From contig NZ_FYEY01000001.1 of assembly GCF_900187385.1 (NCBI RefSeq), positions 7,068,001 through 7,132,000 of the forward strand: DNA of 64,000 bases, read 5' to 3'. Origin of the DNA: Streptomyces sp. 2114.4 (GTDB taxonomy: Bacteria > Actinomycetota > Actinomycetes > Streptomycetales > Streptomycetaceae). The first letter of the stretch is position 1. Every line of letters begins with the position of its first letter. Under the pieces are notes generated by a model. It ran no database searches and had not been told where the DNA came from. It saw nothing but the letters and a program-made list of their open reading frames with translations. Position numbers and translations under genes: made by a program. Below, piece by piece: positions 33,954-42,990 of the stretch.

Positions 33954-35165
33954 TCACTGGCGATAGCCCGCCAGGAAGCGCCCGATCCGGCTGATCGCGG
34001 CGTCGAGGTCATCGGCGTGCGGGAGGGTGAGGATGCGGAAGTGGTCGGGGTGCGGCCAGTTGAAACCGGTCCCCTGGACGACCTGGATCTTCTCCCGCAG
34101 GAGGAGGTCGAGGACGAACTTCTCGTCGTCGTGGATCTTGTGGACCGCGGGATCGAGGCGGGGGAAGGCGTAGAGCGCGCCCCTGGGTTTGACGCAGGAG
34201 ACACCCGGGATCTCGTTCAGCCGCTCCCAGGCCCGGTCGCGCTGCTCGCGCAGCCTGCCGCCCGGCAGCACCAGGTCCTCGATGGTCTGGCGGCCGCCGA
34301 GCGCGGCCTGGATGGCGTACTGGGCGGGCGCGTTCGGGCACAGCCGCATGGACGCGAGGGTGCCCAGGCCCTCCAGATAGTCGGCGGCGTGCTGCTTGGG
34401 GCCGGAGACCACCAGCCAGCCGGAGCGGAAGCCGGCCACGCGGTAGGACTTGGACAGTCCGCTGAAGGTGAGGCAGACCAGGTCGGGGGCGAGCACCGCG
34501 GCGTGGTGGTGGACCTCGTCGTCGTACAGGATCCGGTCGTAGATCTCGTCGGCGAAGACCATCAGGCCGTGGCGGCGGGCGAGGTCGAGCATGCCCTCCA
34601 GCAGCTCGCGGGGGTAGACCGCGCCGGTCGGGTTGTTCGGGTTGATGATGACCAGCGCCCGGGTCCGGTCGGTGATCTTCGAGGCGAGATCGTCGAGGTC
34701 CGGCAGCCAGTCCGCCGACTCGTCGCAGAGGTAGTGCACGGCCTTGCCGCCCGCGAGTGTGGTGACCGCCGTCCACAGCGGGAAGTCCGGGGCCGGGATG
34801 AGGACTTCGTCGCCGTCGTCGAGCAGTGCCTGTACCGCCATCGAGACGAGTTCGGAGACGCCGTTGCCGAGGTAGATGTCGTCCACGTCGATATCCGGCA
34901 GCCCGCTGCGCTGGTAGCGCTGGGCCACCGCGCGGCGGGCCGAGAGGATGCCCTGGGACTCCGTGTAGCCGTGCGCGCGGGAGAGGTTGCGCAGCATGTC
35001 CTGCAGGATCTCCTCCGGGCACTCGAAGCCGAACAGCGCCGGGTTGCCGGTGTTCAGCCGCAGCACGCTGTGGCCGGCCTCCTCCAGTGCGTCCGCGTGC
35101 TCGATCACCGGCCCGCGGATTTCGTAGCAGACGTCGGCCATCTTGCTGGACTGCTTGAACTGCAT
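33954..35165 (-). CDS. Class I/II PLP aminotransferase (AlaA-like)
   Basis: Fold-type I aminotransferase of 403 residues. Substrate and cofactor marks are LNTGNPALFGFECPEEI at the N terminus, INPNNPTGAVY, ADEIYDRILYD, and FSGLSKSYRVAGFRSGW with the PLP lysine in SLSK-type position. The sequence fits the glutamate-pyruvate/valine-pyruvate (AlaA) branch, making alanine. ATG at 35165 follows GGGAGG. It is divergent from an HxlR regulator with palindromes in the spacer. Confidence 0.9.
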   Translation of the reverse strand: MQFKQSSKMADVCYEIRGPVIEHADALEEAGHSVLRLNTGNPALFGFECPEEILQDMLRNLSRAHGYTESQGILSARRAVAQRYQRSGLPDIDVDDIYLGNGVSELVSMAVQALLDDGDEVLIPAPDFPLWTAVTTLAGGKAVHYLCDESADWLPDLDDLASKITDRTRALVIINPNNPTGAVYPRELLEGMLDLARRHGLMVFADEIYDRILYDDEVHHHAAVLAPDLVCLTFSGLSKSYRVAGFRSGWLVVSGPKQHAADYLEGLGTLASMRLCPNAPAQYAIQAALGGRQTIEDLVLPGGRLREQRDRAWERLNEIPGVSCVKPRGALYAFPRLDPAVHKIHDDEKFVLDLLLREKIQVVQGTGFNWPHPDHFRILTLPHADDLDAAISRIGRFLAGYRQ

Positions 35166-35222
35166 GCGGTGGCCTCCCGGTCCCTCGCTCACCGCGCGGC
35201 GCGGCAGCATTCGATACACCGT

Positions 35223-35256
35223 ACTTGGTTTTACCAAGTGGGGACTTGGAAAGTCC
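35223..35256. promoter_or_regulatory. Paired palindromes upstream of the HxlR gene
   Basis: Two adjacent inverted repeats: ACTTGGT TTT ACCAAGT (35223-35239) and GGACTT GGA AAGTCC (35242-35256). They share ACTT/AAGT ends, are about 19 bp centre to centre, and are AT-rich within GC-rich DNA. They lie just before the HxlR start and upstream of the divergent aminotransferase, as expected for dimer sites of an autoregulating HxlR protein. Confidence 0.6.
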
Positions 35257-35279
35257 AACCTCTGTCTATGCTGGGTGTC

Positions 35280-35990
35280 ATGCCGCGCCGAAGTTATGAC
35301 CAGTACTGCGCCGTTGCCCGAGCCCTGGACGCCGTGGGCGACCGCTGGACGCTGCTGATCGTCCGGGAGCTGCTGGGCGGCTCCCGGCGCTACACCGATC
35401 TGCACGCCGATCTGCCGGGCGTCAGCACCGACATGCTCGCCTCCCGCCTCAAGGACATGGAGCGGGACGGCCTGGTCACCCGCCGCCGGCTCGCCCCACC
35501 CTCAGCCGCCTTCGTCTACGAACTCACCCCCCGTGGCCGCGCGCTGCTGCCCGCGCTGACCGCCCTCGCCGACTGGGGCGCCCCCGCCCTCGACGAGAAG
35601 CGCCCGACGGACGCGGTGCGGGCCCACTGGTTCGCCGTGCCCCTCGTCGCCCGGCTGGCCCGGCACTTCGCGGAGGGCGTCGACGTGGTCGGTATCGCCC
35701 TCGACGAGGGCGAGTTCCATGTCGTCCTCGGGGGCGGCGGAGCGGGGGGCGACGGCCCGCGCTCCGACGGTCCGGACGGCGGGTCCGGCTCCGCGGACGG
35801 CCGGCCCGGTTATGCGGACGGCCCCGCCGAACGCCCCGACGTGCGGCTGCGGATGGACACCGCGACCTGCGCCGAGATCGCGTACGATCGCCTCTCCCTC
35901 GCGCAGGGCATCGAATCCGGCCGGATCGTGGTCACCTGGCCCGAGGTGTCCGGCGAGCGGCGGCGACGAACGAGGACGGCAACGGCATGA
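35280..35990 (+). CDS. HxlR-family transcriptional regulator with C-terminal extension
   Basis: 236 residues. The winged HTH HxlR domain fills the first 100 or so (DQYCAVARALDAVGDRWTLLIVRELL, RYTDLHADLPGVSTDMLASRLKDME), including the Cys near the start that some HxlR sensors use for redox or electrophile sensing. HxlR proteins are usually 100-130 residues; here a further domain of about 110 is added, with an Asp/Gly-rich repeat-like linker (GGGGAGGDGPRSDGPDGGSG). ATG at 35280 is used; in-frame ATG at 35268 is possible. The stop overlaps the start of the HAD gene (ATGA). Confidence 0.85.
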   Translation: MPRRSYDQYCAVARALDAVGDRWTLLIVRELLGGSRRYTDLHADLPGVSTDMLASRLKDMERDGLVTRRRLAPPSAAFVYELTPRGRALLPALTALADWGAPALDEKRPTDAVRAHWFAVPLVARLARHFAEGVDVVGIALDEGEFHVVLGGGGAGGDGPRSDGPDGGSGSADGRPGYADGPAERPDVRLRMDTATCAEIAYDRLSLAQGIESGRIVVTWPEVSGERRRRTRTATA

Positions 35991-36469
35991 CGGAGCGCCC
36001 CCTGGCGGTCTTCGACCTGGACGGCACGCTCGCCGACGCCGGTCACCGGTAGCATCTGCTGCACCGCACACCACGCGACTGGAAGGCCTTCTTCGCGGCC
36101 GCCACCGAGGACCCTCCGCTCGCCGAGGGGGTGGCCCTGGCCCTGCGCAGTACCGAGGACTGCGAGGTCGTCTATCTGACCGGCCGTCCGGAGCGCTGCC
36201 GCCGCGACACGCTGACCTGGCTCGCCCGGCACGGGCTGCCCGAGGGCCGGCTGTGGATGCGCCCCGAAAGCGACCGGCGCCCGGCCCGGCACACCAAGCT
36301 GGAGATCCTGCGCCGGATCGCCCGCGGCCGCGAGGTCCGTCATGTCGTCGACGACGACGAACTCGTCTGCGACGCCTGCGAAAAGGCCGGCTTCCCGGTG
36401 ATACGGGCCCGGTGGGCCACCCCGTCCGAGGCCCTGCGCGACGCCCAGCAGCGGGCCGGGCGCACCTGA
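35987..36469 (+). pseudogene. HAD-type phosphatase gene interrupted by an amber codon
   Basis: The frame starting at ATG 35987 reads LAVFDLDGTLADAGHR, the HAD nucleophile motif, then meets TAG at 36050-36052, and continues without a break in the same frame to 36469 (WKAFFAAATEDPPLAEG, VVYLTGRPERCRRDTL, VRHVVDDDELVCDACEKAG). All three remaining HAD motifs are downstream. The stop replaces what is probably a CAG Gln codon, a single C-to-T change. A restart at GTG 36131 would lack the catalytic Asp pair. It resembles polynucleotide-kinase-3'-phosphatase-like HAD proteins. Coupled to the HxlR gene. Confidence 0.75.
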
Positions 36470-36620
36470 ACCACCGCGCGCGCCCGGCCGGGGCCGGACC
36501 GTCCCCGCGATGTGGCGGAGACTGTTCCCTGGAGGATACCGACCGCTTAGTATGTCGCTGGCGAGGGCGCCGGCGCGCCCTTTGCCCCACCCGCGTACCC
36601 AAGGTCTGTGGAGGCACCAG

Positions 36621-37619
36621 GTGAAGGCATGGCGCGTACACGCGAACGGTGAGCCGCGTGCAGTGATGCGGCTGGAGGAGGTGCCGGACCCGCAGCCGGG
36701 ACCGGGGCAGCTGCTGCTGCGGGTGCGGGCCGCCAACGTCAACTTCCCCGACGCCCTGCTGTGCCGCGGCCAGTACCAGGTCCGGCCGCCGCTGCCGTTC
36801 ACCCCCGGCGTGGAGATCTGCGGCGAGGTGATCGCCGCGGGGGAGGGGGCGGCCGGTGAGACCGGGGCGCGGGTGCTGGCCCAGCCGCCGCTGCCCGACG
36901 GCGGATTCGCCGAACTCGCCGTTGTCGACGCGGCGACGGTCCGCCCGGCCCCCGAGGCGCTGGACGACGCCGAGGCCGCCGCACTGCACATCGGCTACCA
37001 GACCGGCTGGTTCGGACTGCACCGCCGGGCCCGGCTCCAGGCCGGCGAGACCCTGCTCGTGCACGCCGCCGCCGGGGGCGTCGGCAGCGCCGCCGTACAG
37101 CTCGGCAAGGCCGCGGGTGCGCGGGTCATCGGTGTCGTGGGCGGCGAGGACAAGGCCCGCACCGCCCGCGAACTGGGCTGCGATCTCGTCCTCGACCGGC
37201 GCCACGACGACGTCATCGGTGCCGTGAAGGAGGCCACCGGCGGCCGTGGCGCGGATGTGGTCTACGACCCGGTGGGCGGTGAGGCCTATGCCAAGTCCGT
37301 CAAGTGCATCGCCTTCGAGGGCCGGATCATCGTCGTCGGCTTCGCCGGCGGCGCCATCCCCACTCCGGCTCTCAACCACGCGCTGGTGAAGAACTACGCG
37401 ATCCTGGGCCTGCACTGGGGCCTCTACAACACCAAGGACCCGGCCGCGGTCGACGCCTGCCACGAGGAGCTGGCCAAGCTCGCCGCGCAGGGCGCCGTCA
37501 AGCCGCTCATCGGCGGCAGGTTCCCCTTGGAGGGCGCCGCCGAAGCCGTCCAGCGGGTCGCGGACGGTACGTCCACCGGCCGGCTCGTCATCCTGCCCAC
37601 GGCCGAGGAGACCCGATGA
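36621..37619 (+). CDS. NADPH:quinone oxidoreductase (zeta-crystallin-like MDR)
   Basis: Zinc-free medium-chain reductase of 332 residues. ANVNFPDALLCRGQYQVRPPLPF is typical of the quinone oxidoreductase branch; the NADPH fold is LLVHAAAGGVGSAAVQLGKAAGARVIG. It reduces quinones or enoyl compounds. GTG at 36621 follows GTGGAGGCACC; the ATGs further upstream are not favoured. The stop overlaps the next start (ATGA), so it is expressed with two acyl-CoA dehydrogenases, suggesting a shared acyl-CoA degradation route. Confidence 0.9.
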   Translation: MKAWRVHANGEPRAVMRLEEVPDPQPGPGQLLLRVRAANVNFPDALLCRGQYQVRPPLPFTPGVEICGEVIAAGEGAAGETGARVLAQPPLPDGGFAELAVVDAATVRPAPEALDDAEAAALHIGYQTGWFGLHRRARLQAGETLLVHAAAGGVGSAAVQLGKAAGARVIGVVGGEDKARTARELGCDLVLDRRHDDVIGAVKEATGGRGADVVYDPVGGEAYAKSVKCIAFEGRIIVVGFAGGAIPTPALNHALVKNYAILGLHWGLYNTKDPAAVDACHEELAKLAAQGAVKPLIGGRFPLEGAAEAVQRVADGTSTGRLVILPTAEETR

Positions 37620-38854
37620 CCGACGCCGAAGACCTGCGCCGGCGCACCGCCGAGCTGCTGGCCGCACACCCTCCGGCCCGTACCGGACGACTCGACTTCC
37701 TGCGCGCCCGCTTCGACGCCGGACTGGCCTGGGTCCACTACCCCGAAGGCCTCGGCGGGCTGGACGCGCCACGCTCCCTGCAAGCGGTCGTGGACGCGGA
37801 GTTGGCCGCCGCCGGCGCCCCCGGCAACGACCCCGGCCGCATCGGCATCGGCCTCGGCATGGCCGCGCCCACCATCCTGCGCTTCGGCACCGACGAGCAG
37901 AAGCAGCGTCTGCTGCGCCCGCTGTGGACCGGCGAGGAGGTGTGGTGCCAGCTGTTCAGCGAGCCCGGCGCCGGCTCCGATCTCGCGGCCCTGGCGACCC
38001 GCGCGGTCCGGGAAGACGGGGGCGAAGCCGGCAGTGCGGGCGACTGGATCGTGGACGGCCAGAAGGTCTGGACGTCCAGCGCCCATCTGGCCCGCTGGGC
38101 GATCCTGATCGCCCGTACCGACCCCGGCCTGCCCAAGCACCGCGGCATCAGCTACTTCATCTGCGATATGACCGACCCCGGCGTCGAGGTGCGTCCGCTG
38201 CGGCAGATCACCGGCGAGGCCGAGTTCAACGAGGTCTTCCTCACCGGCGTCCGCATCCCCGACAGCCGTCGCCTCGGCGAGGTCGGCGAGGGCTGGAAAG
38301 TCGCCCAGACCACGCTGATGAACGAGCGGGTGGCCATCGGCGGCGCCCGCATCCCGCGCGAAGGCGGGATGATCGGTGTGGCCGCCGCCGGCTGGCGCGC
38401 GCGGCCCGAGCTGCGCACCCACGATCTGCACCAGCGGCTGCTGACGCTGTGGGTGGAGGCCGAGGTCGCCCGGCTGACCGGCGAACGGCTGCGCCAGCAG
38501 CTCTCCCCCACTCTCCACTCCGTTCGAGCGGGAGGTGCCCCCACCGGCCAGCCCGGCCCCGAGGGCAGCGGGATGAAGCTGGCCTTCGCCCGGCTCGCCC
38601 AGGAGATCAGCGGCTGGGAGGTGGAATTCCTGGCCGAGGACGGTCTGACCTACGACGACTGGACGATGCGCCGCCCCGACGGGGTCGACTTCACCGGCCG
38701 CGAGGCCGGCTACCGCTATCTGCGCGCCAAGGGGAACTCCATCGAAGGAGGAACCTCGGAAGTGCTGCTCAACATCGTCGCCGAACGTGTGCTGGGGCTG
38801 CCGCCCGAGCCGCGCACCGACAAGGACGTCGCGTGGAAGGACCTCCCCCGATGA
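37616..38854 (+). CDS. Acyl-CoA dehydrogenase, first of a pair
   Basis: FAD flavoprotein of 412 residues. QLFSEPGAGSDLAALATRAV and WTSSAHLARWAILIARTDP are FAD/substrate signatures; the C-terminal helix carries KGNSIEGGTSEVLLNIVAERVLG. About 15-20 residues (SPTLHSVRAGGAPTGQPG) are an in-frame insertion translated from a GC-rich repeat element near 38502-38546, in a loop before the last helices. Such paired dehydrogenases in actinomycetes often work as heteromeric FadE complexes on steroid or branched acyl-CoA side chains; the substrate here is unknown. ATGA overlaps on both sides. Confidence 0.9.
   Translation: MTDAEDLRRRTAELLAAHPPARTGRLDFLRARFDAGLAWVHYPEGLGGLDAPRSLQAVVDAELAAAGAPGNDPGRIGIGLGMAAPTILRFGTDEQKQRLLRPLWTGEEVWCQLFSEPGAGSDLAALATRAVREDGGEAGSAGDWIVDGQKVWTSSAHLARWAILIARTDPGLPKHRGISYFICDMTDPGVEVRPLRQITGEAEFNEVFLTGVRIPDSRRLGEVGEGWKVAQTTLMNERVAIGGARIPREGGMIGVAAAGWRARPELRTHDLHQRLLTLWVEAEVARLTGERLRQQLSPTLHSVRAGGAPTGQPGPEGSGMKLAFARLAQEISGWEVEFLAEDGLTYDDWTMRRPDGVDFTGREAGYRYLRAKGNSIEGGTSEVLLNIVAERVLGLPPEPRTDKDVAWKDLPR
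38502..38546 (-). repeat. GC-rich dispersed element inside acyl-CoA dehydrogenase
   Basis: Read on the minus strand it begins GGTGGGGGCACCTCCCGCTC and ends GAGTGGGGGAGAG, the same start and end layout as the elements in the ferredoxin reductase gene (TGGGGGC…CCCGCTC…GGGGGA). It adds residues in frame. The class resembles short GC-rich repeats seen across Streptomyces genomes. Confidence 0.5.
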
Positions 38855-40044
38855 ACGACGGGACACCCCTGAACGGCACCCCGGCAGCCGACCCCGACCT
38901 CCTCTACTCCGCGGAGGAGGACGCGCTGCGCGACGCCGTACGGTCGCTGCTCGCCGACCGCAGCGGTCCGGCCACCGTGCTCGCCGGCGTGGAGTCGAAG
39001 GCCGCCTACGACACCGGCCTGTGGCGGGCGCTCGCCACGGACATCGGTGCCGCGGGCCTGCTGGTGCCCGAAAAGCTCGGCGGAGCGGGCGCGAGCGCCC
39101 GCGAGGCCGCCGTGGTGCTGGAGGAGACCGGCCGCTGTGTCGCTCCCGTCCCCTATCTGACCAGCGCCGTCATCGGGGTGACCACCCTGCTCGGCTGCGA
39201 CCTCGGCCAGGCGGACGTCGCCGCACCGCTCGCCGCGCTCGCCGGGGGCAACGCCGTCGGCGTGCTCGCCGTCCCGCTGCCCACCGCTCCGTACGGGCCG
39301 GCCACACCGACCGTACGGGCCGCGGCCGACGGCGCCCTGACCGGCCGGGTCACCTCCGTCGCCGACGCCGCGGGCGCCGAACTCCTCCTGGTCCCGGCCG
39401 AGGGCCCCAACGGCCCGGCCCTCTACGCGGTCGAGGCGGCGGCGGACGGTGTCCGCACCGATCCCGTCACCCCGCTCGACCTCACCCGCCCCCTGGGGCA
39501 CCTCACCTTCGACGGTGCCCATGGCCGGCTCCTGGCGACCGGCGACCGGGCCCGCACCGCCGTCGCCCACGCCCTGCTCACCGGTGCCGGGCTGCTCGCC
39601 TCGGAACAACTGGGCGTCGCCGAATGGTGCCTGGCCGAAACCGTGCGCCACACGGCCGAGCGCACCCAGTTCGGCCGCCCCGTCGGCTCGTTCCAGGCGC
39701 TCAAGCACCGGATGGCCGCGCTCTGGCTGGAGGTGGCCTCGGCCCGCGCCGCCGCTCGCAATGCCGCGGACGCACTGGCTACCGGCAGCGCCGACGCTCC
39801 GGTGGCGGTCGCCGTCGCCCAGGCGTACTGCGCGCCGGTGGCGGTGCGCGCCGCCCAGGAGTGCATCCAGCTGCACGGCGGTATCGGCATGACCTGGGAA
39901 CACCCGGCCCATCTGTTCCTCAAGCGGGCCAAGAGCGATGAACTCGCCCTGGGGTCGCCGGGGCGGCACCGGGAGGCGCTGGCGGGGCTGGTCGCTCTCG
40001 ACGCTCCTCAGTGCTCCACGCCCCATAGCTCTCGACGGCCCTGA
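38851..40044 (+). CDS. Acyl-CoA dehydrogenase, second of a pair
   Basis: 397 residues. Conserved C-terminal blocks are strong (RTQFGRPVGSFQALKHRMAALW, ECIQLHGGIGMTWEHPAHLFLKRAKSDEL), while the middle lacks a clear version of the FAD-binding SEPxAGSD motif seen in its partner. This asymmetry suits alpha2beta2 FadE-type heteromers in which active sites are shared. ATG at 38851 overlaps the preceding stop. A terminator hairpin follows. Confidence 0.88.
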   Translation: MNDGTPLNGTPAADPDLLYSAEEDALRDAVRSLLADRSGPATVLAGVESKAAYDTGLWRALATDIGAAGLLVPEKLGGAGASAREAAVVLEETGRCVAPVPYLTSAVIGVTTLLGCDLGQADVAAPLAALAGGNAVGVLAVPLPTAPYGPATPTVRAAADGALTGRVTSVADAAGAELLLVPAEGPNGPALYAVEAAADGVRTDPVTPLDLTRPLGHLTFDGAHGRLLATGDRARTAVAHALLTGAGLLASEQLGVAEWCLAETVRHTAERTQFGRPVGSFQALKHRMAALWLEVASARAAARNAADALATGSADAPVAVAVAQAYCAPVAVRAAQECIQLHGGIGMTWEHPAHLFLKRAKSDELALGSPGRHREALAGLVALDAPQCSTPHSSRRP

Positions 40045-40077
40045 GAGGGCGTCTTCGGGGGCCACCTCCTGCGGGCC

Positions 40078-40111
40078 ACCTACCGCGGGCCGCCGGCCGC
40101 CCGCGGTAGGT
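40078..40111. terminator. Bidirectional terminator, 13-bp perfect stem
   Basis: ACCTACCGCGGGC (40078-40090) and GCCCGCGGTAGGT (40099-40111) are perfectly complementary with an 8-nt loop. Located between the convergent acyl-CoA dehydrogenase and hypothetical genes. Confidence 0.85.
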
Positions 40112-40665
40112 CATTCGGTGATGGCGAAGGTCCGGCTGACGGCGCCGACCGCGCCGTCACCGGCGGTGGCCACCTCCAGGGCGTAGCGGGGGCCCGGCGG
40201 CACCTTGGGCAGCGTCACGATCGCCTCACCGGTCGGTCCGGCTTCCGCCCGGGGCACCACCAGGGCCACCCGCTGCGACCGGCCGTGACCCGTCGCTGCC
40301 CGCAGCCAGACGTCCACCTCCTCGCCCGTGCTGTTCTTCCAGGCCGCCGTGAAGCTGCCGTTCGCCTTGTAGTCGACGCCGGGCCCCGGCGCGGTCACCT
40401 CGATCCGTCCCGTCGGCGCCGAGGCGAAGGCCTCGGGCTCCCCGGGTTCTTCGGATCCGGCGCCGGCCGTGTGGAGGACGGAGGTGGCGGCCCGCGCGGC
40501 CGAGCCCGCATGGCCGGACACGGTGGCCGTCGGACGGCCGGCCGGGGGCCCGTTCTTGCCGCCGTGCGGGCTCGACGGCGTCAACGAGATCACCAGCATG
40601 CATCCGACGGCGGTGGCGGCGACGGCGACGGCCAGATTGGTGGCCATCGAGGTGGCCCTGCACAT
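40111..40665 (-). CDS. Membrane-anchored or secreted hypothetical protein
   Basis: 184 residues with one N-terminal hydrophobic helix (MATNLAVAVAATAVGCMLVISL), a Ser/Gly/Pro-rich linker and a C-terminal beta-rich domain from about 85 (IEVTAPGPGVDYKANGSFTAAWKNSTGEEVDVWL … ALEVATAGDGAVGAVSRTF). The domain has the look of an Ig-like or Ser/Thr-rich extracellular module. The start may be ATG 40665 or the in-frame ATG at 40647, which places the hydrophobic segment at the very N terminus. Function unknown. Confidence 0.6.
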   Translation of the reverse strand: MCRATSMATNLAVAVAATAVGCMLVISLTPSSPHGGKNGPPAGRPTATVSGHAGSAARAATSVLHTAGAGSEEPGEPEAFASAPTGRIEVTAPGPGVDYKANGSFTAAWKNSTGEEVDVWLRAATGHGRSQRVALVVPRAEAGPTGEAIVTLPKVPPGPRYALEVATAGDGAVGAVSRTFAITE

Positions 40666-40868
40666 CGTCTCCTCGTTTCCTCGGGGGAGTGGCGAGCCGG
40701 AACATCCCCGGCACTTTGATCATCAAAAACGACGCGCGGAGCGATCACCTGGATGGACATCGCCGGCGCGACAGCCGTCGGTGGACGGAGGAGAATCCCC
40801 CGGTGCGGGTCGAATCGACCCCGGCATCGGTGATGTCTGGAAAGTGCGGTTCAGGTAGCGTCGAACAC

Positions 40869-42236
40869 ATGAAGACCGCAACACGTCGTGCGCTGATCGG
40901 GCCGGTTCTGCTGCTGATGGCCGCCCTGCTGGTGGTGGCCGCCGCACTGGCACCGGGGGCCCGTGCCGCCGGCGGGCTCGATGAGGCCGCGGCAGCCCTC
41001 AAGAAGGGCCCGGTCTATGTGGACCCCCGTGCTGCGGGTCAGTTCTCCCCGGCCGAAGCGGAGGCGCTGGCCAAGAAGATCAAGGGCGCGGACAAGCCGG
41101 TCTTCGTCGCCGTGCTGCCACGCGCCGCCGAGTACCAGCCCAGCACGCTGTTGAGAGATCTCCGCACCAAGACCGGCATCAGCGGCGTCTACGCCGTCGA
41201 ACTCGGCAACGGCTTCAACGCCGGTGCCGACCCGCGGGTGATGCCCCACAGCGCGGTGCAGAACCTCGTCGGATCGGTCAAGCGCTCCCAGTACCCGAGC
41301 GTCAACGCCCGGCTGAACAGCTTCGTCGACACCGCGCTCACCTCGGCGCAGGGCCGGGCACCCGCCTCCTGGAGTGACTCCGGCGGCAGCGGCTTCGACA
41401 CCGGCACCGCGATCGGTCTCGGTGTGCTGGTCGTCGTCGGCGGTGGCGGCGCGTACGCCCTCGCCCGCCGCAACCGCAGAAGGCGGGCCGAGGAGGAGCG
41501 GGCGGCGCTGGAGGACCTGCGGGTCGTCGTCGACGAGGACATCACCGCCTTCGGCGAGGAGCTGGACCGGCTCGACTTCCACCCCGGTGAGCCCGGTGCC
41601 GACGACGCGATGCGCGCGGATTACAGCCATGCGCTGGACGCGTACGAGACCGCCAAGTCGTCGATGGCGGCAGCCGGGCACCCCGGCGAGGTGCAGGCCG
41701 TGACCAAGGCCCTGGAGGACGGCCGGTTCTCGCTGGCCACCCTTGCCGCGCGACGCGAGGGCAGGCCGCTGCCCGAGCGCCGGCTGCCCTGCTTCTTCGA
41801 TCCGCGCCACGGGCCGTCCGTCGCCGATGTCGCCTGGGCCCCCGCGGGCGGTGCGGAGCGCACCGTGCCGGTCTGTGCCGCGGACAAGAGCCGTCTGGAC
41901 GACGGCCGGGAGCCGCTGGCCCGTACGGTCCGTACCCCGAGCGGCGACCGCCCCTACTGGGACGCGGGCCCGGCCTACGGCCCCTGGGCCGGCGGCTACT
42001 TCGGCGGCGGCCTGCTGCCCGGCCTCCTGGTGGGCACGCTGCTCGGCAACATGATGTGGTCGACCGACGCCTATGGCGCCGGCTTCGGCGGCCCCACCGG
42101 TGCCGAGGGCGGCGACTCCACCGGAGCCGACTTCAACTCCGACGACTTCGGCGGGGGCTTCGGCGACGGCGGCGGCTTCGGTGACGGCGGCGGCTTCGGT
42201 GGCGGAGGGGACGGGGGCTTCGGCGGCGGTTTCTGA
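40869..42236 (+). CDS. TPM-like membrane protein with Gly-rich tail
   Basis: 455 residues. The N-terminal signal helix is followed by an extracytoplasmic alpha/beta region (VYVDPRAAGQFSPAEAEALAKKI … VFVAVLPRAAEY) resembling TPM-type domains, a second TM helix (TAIGLGVLVVVGGGGAYALARRN), a cytoplasmic coiled region, a Cys-containing domain (RRLPCFFDP … VPVCAADKSRL) and a very Gly-rich end (GGGFGDGGGF repeats). This order is common in actinobacterial envelope proteins. Function is unknown. ATG at 40869 precedes a clear signal sequence. Confidence 0.72.
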   Translation: MKTATRRALIGPVLLLMAALLVVAAALAPGARAAGGLDEAAAALKKGPVYVDPRAAGQFSPAEAEALAKKIKGADKPVFVAVLPRAAEYQPSTLLRDLRTKTGISGVYAVELGNGFNAGADPRVMPHSAVQNLVGSVKRSQYPSVNARLNSFVDTALTSAQGRAPASWSDSGGSGFDTGTAIGLGVLVVVGGGGAYALARRNRRRRAEEERAALEDLRVVVDEDITAFGEELDRLDFHPGEPGADDAMRADYSHALDAYETAKSSMAAAGHPGEVQAVTKALEDGRFSLATLAARREGRPLPERRLPCFFDPRHGPSVADVAWAPAGGAERTVPVCAADKSRLDDGREPLARTVRTPSGDRPYWDAGPAYGPWAGGYFGGGLLPGLLVGTLLGNMMWSTDAYGAGFGGPTGAEGGDSTGADFNSDDFGGGFGDGGGFGDGGGFGGGGDGGFGGGF

Positions 42237-42345
42237 GCGCGGGGCGCCTCCCACGCCGCCGCATCAAGGTGTCCCTCCGCCCGGCCGGCGCACGGCGCTC
42301 TCCAGGACCTCCCGCGCCGCCGGACCCGCCGGACCCGCCGGGCGC

Positions 42346-42807
42346 TCAGGGCTCCGTCGTGCGCACCGCCCGCTTGGCGCCGAGGAACCTCCCGTAGCGC
42401 GGGCGCGCCGCGAAGTCCGCATAGCGCCATACGACGGGTTCGCCGACCTCCCGGCACAGGTGCAGGACCTGGTCGGGCCCCAGGTGCACGCCCACATGCG
42501 CGCCGTACCCCGCCGGCCGGCCGTCGAGCTGCCCGGAGTCGAACAGCACCAGATCCAGCGGTTGCGGAGGGGCGGCCCGCCGTGTTGCGTGTTCGTCCGC
42601 CCAGAGTTCCGCCGAGCGCAACGGCGGTATCAGCAGGCCGAAGTGGCGCAGCACGGCATAGGCGTAGCGCTGGCAGTTCGCGCCCCCGGCCAGGTCGGCG
42701 AAGGGATCAGGGGCGGCGCCGCCGGGTGTACCGCCCGCCCCCGCCGGGTCGTATGACGGGCATTCAGGTGTCGGCGCTCCCGGATGGCGGGCGCCCGAGT
42801 AGGTCAC
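42346..42807 (-). CDS. NlpC/P60-like protein
   Basis: About 153 residues. GGANCQRYAYAVLRHFGLLIPPLRSAELW supplies the candidate catalytic Cys, and AHVGVHLGPDQVLHLC the His. The pattern is that of small NlpC/P60-type cysteine hydrolases or transglutaminase-like proteins of Streptomyces. No signal peptide is visible, so it may be cytoplasmic. The start is uncertain: GTG at 42807 gives a plausible N terminus but has a ribosome site too close. It is followed (to the left) by a GC-rich spacer. Confidence 0.6.
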   Translation of the reverse strand: MTYSGARHPGAPTPECPSYDPAGAGGTPGGAAPDPFADLAGGANCQRYAYAVLRHFGLLIPPLRSAELWADEHATRRAAPPQPLDLVLFDSGQLDGRPAGYGAHVGVHLGPDQVLHLCREVGEPVVWRYADFAARPRYGRFLGAKRAVRTTEP

Positions 42808-42990
42808 CTTCCGCAGGGCCCGAGGAAGCCGAAGGAAGGCTACGGTGCCACCGGAGGCGGGGATTTGACGGCCGGGGTCGTACCTCACCCGGCCATGATG
42901 CGGGGGATCTCCCTCGTGCCGCACGCCCCGGTGTCGAGCAGGCTCGACGAATCGGATCCGACGTGCACTCGACACCGCGAGGAGACCCCG

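Noticed and set aside
33951..35280. Long plus-strand open frame antisense to the aminotransferase, continuous with the HxlR gene
   Set aside because: The minus strand encodes a full aminotransferase with all motifs; the plus-strand frame is a GC-bias shadow and HxlR begins at 35280.
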